Source: Rhizobiaceae bacterium (lineage in GTDB: Bacteria > Pseudomonadota > Alphaproteobacteria > Rhizobiales > Rhizobiaceae). From it: a stretch of 64,000 bases of DNA. Every line of letters begins with the position of its first letter. Within the stretch, counting starts at the first letter, position 1. The stretch spans positions 1,984,001 through 2,048,000 of the forward strand of contig JAMLJC010000001.1 in the NCBI GenBank assembly GCA_023953845.1, given 5' to 3'. The notes beneath the pieces are model-generated. The model was not told the DNA's origin. It did no database searches and saw only the letters and a list, made by a program, of their open reading frames with translations. Made by a program: the position numbers and the translations under genes. Of the stretch, positions 61,198 through 64,000 are shown piece by piece.

Positions 61198-62757
61198 ATG
61201 TCTTCGTCGTCGGATTGGCGGAATCGAACGGCTGGCTGGCGCTATGTGGTGATCAACCCGCTGCCGGCGACCTTGCTGAACATATTGATGCTGGTCGCCA
61301 TCGGCGGGCTCGGGTCGCTGATGATCTGGCAGAATTACAGCGCCGCGCTCAAGGCGGGCGAGGCCCGGGCGAAGTCGTCCGCCCATGTCGTCGCGGCGCA
61401 TATGGAATGGATGATACAAGCCAGCGACCAGGCGCTTCGGCGGATCGACGCCGCGCTCGGCAGTGAGCCGATCAGCACGTCCGTCGACGCGATCGCCAGC
61501 ATCACCGATGCGGTCGGCGAACTGCCCAGCGGATTTCAGTATTCCGTCTACGACGAGGCAGGGCGACTGCGATTGTCGAGCGTGCCCGAAGCGATCGGAA
61601 TATCGGTCGCGGACCGCGAATATTTCCAGAGGCTGCGAGACGGCGAGCAGATCGTCATCTCGCCCCAGCTTGAGGAGCGCCTGAGCGGACAGCAGGTCTT
61701 CGTCATCGCCAGACGCATCGAGCGCGGCGGCAGGTTTCACGGCGCCGCGAGCATCGCCGTACCGACATCGGCGATGGACACGTTCTGGAGCGCGATGGAA
61801 CTGGGGCCGCACTCCACCGTTTCCGTCATCCGCACGGATGGATGGCTCGTGGCGCGGCATCCCGCGCTCGACAGCGCGATCAACCTCAGCAATACGCCGC
61901 TTTTCTCCACCTATCTGAAAGAGCATCCCAGCGGCTTCTACCACAGCGCAGTCTCGCCGGCGGATGGCCTTTCCCGCATCGTCGGATACCGGAAGGTCGA
62001 TAGCTGGCCGCTCGTGGCCACGACCGGTGTGGAGCGCGGCGAAGCCATGCACGACTTCTGGACGAACCTGCGATCGGGCCTGACGCTGGGATTGCCGGTG
62101 ATCGGCCTGCTCATTCTCGGCACCATATGGATCGTGCACCTGCTTCGCGCCGACACGGAAAGACGCTTGCAGCTCGAACAGGCCCTCGAACGGAACCAGT
62201 TCCTGCTTCGCGAGATCCATCACCGGGTGAAGAACAATCTGCAGGCCGTATCGTCTCTGGTGCAGTTGCAGACGCTGGACCCCGACGCCAAGACCGACAT
62301 GCGGCGGCGTATCGCGGCGATGGTCGCGGTGCACGAGCAGATCTACCGATCGGACCAGTTCGATCGTGTGGAGCTCGCTCCCTATGTCGACCGGCTCATC
62401 AAGGACATAGCGGCGGGATACACCAGCAACGTCGATGTCGAGATGAAGCTCGACGCGGTCAGCATCGGGCGCGATCAGGCGCTCCCGGTCGGCCTCATCA
62501 TCAATGAACTCGTTTCGAACGCTTTCAAGCACGCATTCGCCAAGCAGAAGAAGGGACGCCTCGAGGTCTCGCTGACCCGCGACGGCGAAAACGTCCGCCT
62601 GGTCGTCAAGGATGACGGCCCCGGCTATGTCCCGGGCCGCCGGAAGGACGGCATGGGCAGCCGGCTGATCGGCGGTTTCGTCCAGCAGGTCGAGGGGACG
62701 CTCGACACGGACACGTCGAACGGTACCCGGGTGACGGTGACGTTCCCGCCGAACTGA
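61198..62757 (+). CDS. Sensor histidine kinase, HisKA_2/HWE type
   Basis: 519 residues. First membrane helix about 20-40 (LLNILMLVAIGGLGSLMIWQ), a periplasmic Cache-like sensor of about 230 residues (YSVYDEAGRLRLSSVPE, FHGAASIAVPTSAMD), a second helix (LPVIGLLILGTIWIVHLL), then LREIHHRVKNNLQAVSSLVQLQ with the phospho-acceptor His of HisKA_2, and a HATPase domain (GLIINELVSNAFKHAF, VKDDGPGY, GMGSRLIGGFVQQVEG). Alphaproteobacterial kinases of this type often serve the PhyR/EcfG general stress response. GAGGGA before the ATG at 61198. No response regulator gene is next to it. Confidence 0.9.
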   Translation: MSSSSDWRNRTAGWRYVVINPLPATLLNILMLVAIGGLGSLMIWQNYSAALKAGEARAKSSAHVVAAHMEWMIQASDQALRRIDAALGSEPISTSVDAIASITDAVGELPSGFQYSVYDEAGRLRLSSVPEAIGISVADREYFQRLRDGEQIVISPQLEERLSGQQVFVIARRIERGGRFHGAASIAVPTSAMDTFWSAMELGPHSTVSVIRTDGWLVARHPALDSAINLSNTPLFSTYLKEHPSGFYHSAVSPADGLSRIVGYRKVDSWPLVATTGVERGEAMHDFWTNLRSGLTLGLPVIGLLILGTIWIVHLLRADTERRLQLEQALERNQFLLREIHHRVKNNLQAVSSLVQLQTLDPDAKTDMRRRIAAMVAVHEQIYRSDQFDRVELAPYVDRLIKDIAAGYTSNVDVEMKLDAVSIGRDQALPVGLIINELVSNAFKHAFAKQKKGRLEVSLTRDGENVRLVVKDDGPGYVPGRRKDGMGSRLIGGFVQQVEGTLDTDTSNGTRVTVTFPPN

Positions 62758-62785
62758 CGGCACATGCGATTTCGGGCGCGGGCGC

Positions 62786-63073
62786 TCAGTTGCCGGCCGG
62801 CCTGTCATAGGCCCGGCGCAGTTCGTCCTTTGCTTTCTCCAGCACTTTCCTGCGGCTCTCCGGAAGGTTCTTGCCGGCACGATTGATGTAGAAGGTCAGC
62901 ATGGACATGGCGGAGCGGAAAGGTTCCGTCTTGCGCTTCGTGCTCCTGTCGGCCGAGCGCTTCAACGACGCGGCGATCTCCTTCGGATCGTCTTTCTCGA
63001 ACACATGCGGTTCCAGTTCGAGCGCGTCGCTGTGCTCGGTCACCTCGGCGGACCATTTTTCCTTTTCTGCCAT
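62786..63073 (-). CDS. DUF3175-family protein
   Basis: 95 residues, helical and basic: VTEHSDALELEPHVFEKDDPKEIAASLKRSADRSTKRKTEPFRSAMSMLTFYINRAGKNLP. This motif pattern is DUF3175, a common small family of rhizobia and pseudomonads of unknown role. GGAGAAG before the ATG. Convergent with the kinase gene. Confidence 0.8.
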   Translation of the reverse strand: MAEKEKWSAEVTEHSDALELEPHVFEKDDPKEIAASLKRSADRSTKRKTEPFRSAMSMLTFYINRAGKNLPESRRKVLEKAKDELRRAYDRPAGN

Positions 63074-63096
63074 GGAGCTTCTCCGGTTTCGTTCGG

Positions 63097-63336
63097 CTAT
63101 CGAAATGCCGTGGGCGCCGGGAAATCCGGCACGGAGGGCACTTCGGGCGGCGTTCCGGGCGGTATTTCGATGGGCTCTCTTTCCGGTGACGGAACCGGGT
63201 CCGGCGTCGGCGGAGGAATGCCGGGCGGCTCGTCCGGTTGCGGCGTCTCGGGCGGAAAGGGAGGCCGGGCCGGCTCCGGATTGGGATTGCCCGATGTCGG
63301 CTGCGGGATGTCGGGATCAGGCGTGTGACTGTTCAT
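63097..63336 (-). CDS. Proline-rich small protein of unknown function
   Basis: 79 residues of which about 30 are Pro, in PDPDIPQPTSG- and PPGIPPPTPDPV-type repeats, with no hydrophobic segment or signal peptide, so it should be disordered. 23 bp upstream of the DUF3175 gene in the same direction. A real gene or a chance frame cannot be told for certain; similar short Pro-rich frames are annotated in rhizobia. Confidence 0.5.
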   Translation of the reverse strand: MNSHTPDPDIPQPTSGNPNPEPARPPFPPETPQPDEPPGIPPPTPDPVPSPEREPIEIPPGTPPEVPSVPDFPAPTAFR

Positions 63337-63540
63337 CGAACATGCGCTCAGGGTCTATCAACCCTAATTCGAGCGCGCGCGAAGTGTTCCTTGCATCGGC
63401 TCGCGACTGTCGAGGCGGTCGTCATCGGCGGACATTCGCTGGCACAATCGGCTACCCGCCCGCTGAGCCAGAAGAGCGGCTGGCGCATGTCGTCGCGACA
63501 GTGCTAGCCTTCCGGCCCTGCCAACATTCGTGGGAAAAGC

Positions 63541-64000
63541 ATGGCGGAGCACGCCGACCTGATTGTCGTCAACGCCAGGGTGCTGACCGTCGACGATGAC
63601 AATCCGAGAGCCGAAGCCGTGGCGGTGAAGGGCGACCGCATCGTCGCCGTGGGCGACAGGTCCGCCGTGACCGATTTCGCCGGTCCGGCGACCAGAATTC
63701 TCGATGCGGCGGGCGGCTCGGTCGTGCCCGGCTTCATCGAGGCGCACATGCATCTTTTCGCCGGCGCGGCGGAACTCTCGCATCTGCAGCTTTCCGGCGT
63801 TCACGGTTTTGATGCGCTGGCAGAGGCCGTCCGCGCCCACGCCGCCGCGCATCCCGGCAGCGGCCTGTTGCAGGCGCAGGGGACCGACTACACGATCCTG
63901 TCGAAGGACGAGCCGGTCACGCGCCATCACCTCGACCGCATCATGCCCGACCGGCCCTTCGCCATGACCGCGTCCGATCACCACACCATGTGGGCGAACA
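63541..64000 (+). CDS. Amidohydrolase family protein, YtcJ-like, 3'-truncated by window edge
   Basis: 153 residues are visible before the window ends. It opens with a composite beta domain (ADLIVVNARVLTVDDDNPRAEAVAVKGDRIVAVGD), then VVPGFIEAHMHLFAGAAEL with the HxH metal site of TIM-barrel amidohydrolases, and the DHHTMWAN segment typical of the YtcJ/exoenzyme-regulatory branch. Substrate unknown. The frame leaves the window intact. The start at 63541 is the first ATG and has a weak leader. Confidence 0.82.
   Translation, partial: MAEHADLIVVNARVLTVDDDNPRAEAVAVKGDRIVAVGDRSAVTDFAGPATRILDAAGGSVVPGFIEAHMHLFAGAAELSHLQLSGVHGFDALAEAVRAHAAAHPGSGLLQAQGTDYTILSKDEPVTRHHLDRIMPDRPFAMTASDHHTMWAN

Overview
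The window looks like chromosomal DNA of a GC-rich alphaproteobacterium of the order Hyphomicrobiales (Rhizobiales), probably near Mesorhizobium/Aminobacter/Phyllobacteriaceae. The reasons are a complete aglR-aglEFGAK alpha-glucoside locus of the Sinorhizobium type, a three-stem-loop sRNA candidate beside polA in the position of the rhizobial alpha-r7 RNA, rhizobial GC-rich intergenic palindromes, and many GTG/TTG starts. No tRNA, rRNA or CRISPR was seen.

1-6.1 kb: the 3' part of an exported trypsin-like protein whose catalytic serine is replaced, then cysK (-), a candidate sRNA (-), polA (+) and a LysE-family exporter (+). 6.2-18.9 kb: eight consecutive genes whose products all carry a signal peptide or membrane anchor. 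They are a caspase-family protein, a small Cys-rich secreted protein, a single-pass membrane protein, a WD40-caspase protein, a MEMO-CapA fusion, a MORN-repeat protein and two trypsin-fold proteases. This is the best candidate for an undescribed system: an extracytoplasmic caspase/protease module.

18.9-30.7 kb: an eight-gene minus-strand operon for uptake and breakdown of a xyloside-like glycoside (GH43, aldo/keto reductase, Gfo/Idh/MocA oxidoreductase, TIM-barrel isomerase, CUT1 ABC transporter), divergent from two LacI-type regulators. A matching operator pair lies in the divergent region. A pure poly-G/poly-C block sits between the two permease genes. 30.7-36.2 kb: 6-phosphogluconate dehydrogenase (-), an EamA-type transporter (+), a frameshifted adenylate cyclase (+), and an intact 850-bp IS5-family element inserted exactly at the stop codon of kduI.

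36.2-45.3 kb: kduI and the aglEFGAK operon (-) with divergent aglR (+). Paired AAAGCGCTTT operators occur in the divergent region, and palindromic repeats lie inside the operon. 45.3-50.2 kb: a MazE/MazF-type pair whose toxin carries an in-frame TGA, two polyamine-catabolism genes (N-carbamoylputrescine amidase and acetylpolyamine amidohydrolase), small stress-type genes (DUF6766, a DUF326 copper-binding bundle, a 70-residue hydrophilic protein) and pcm.

50.3-60.8 kb: a nine-gene plus-strand operon with a FadR-type regulator, a ribose-type ABC importer whose ATPase has an extra C-terminal domain, an apionate-lactonase-like enzyme, and the tetronate module denD-otnK-otnC-otnI. 61.2-64 kb: a HisKA_2/HWE sensor kinase, a DUF3175 protein, a proline-rich small protein, and the 5' part of an amidohydrolase running off the end.
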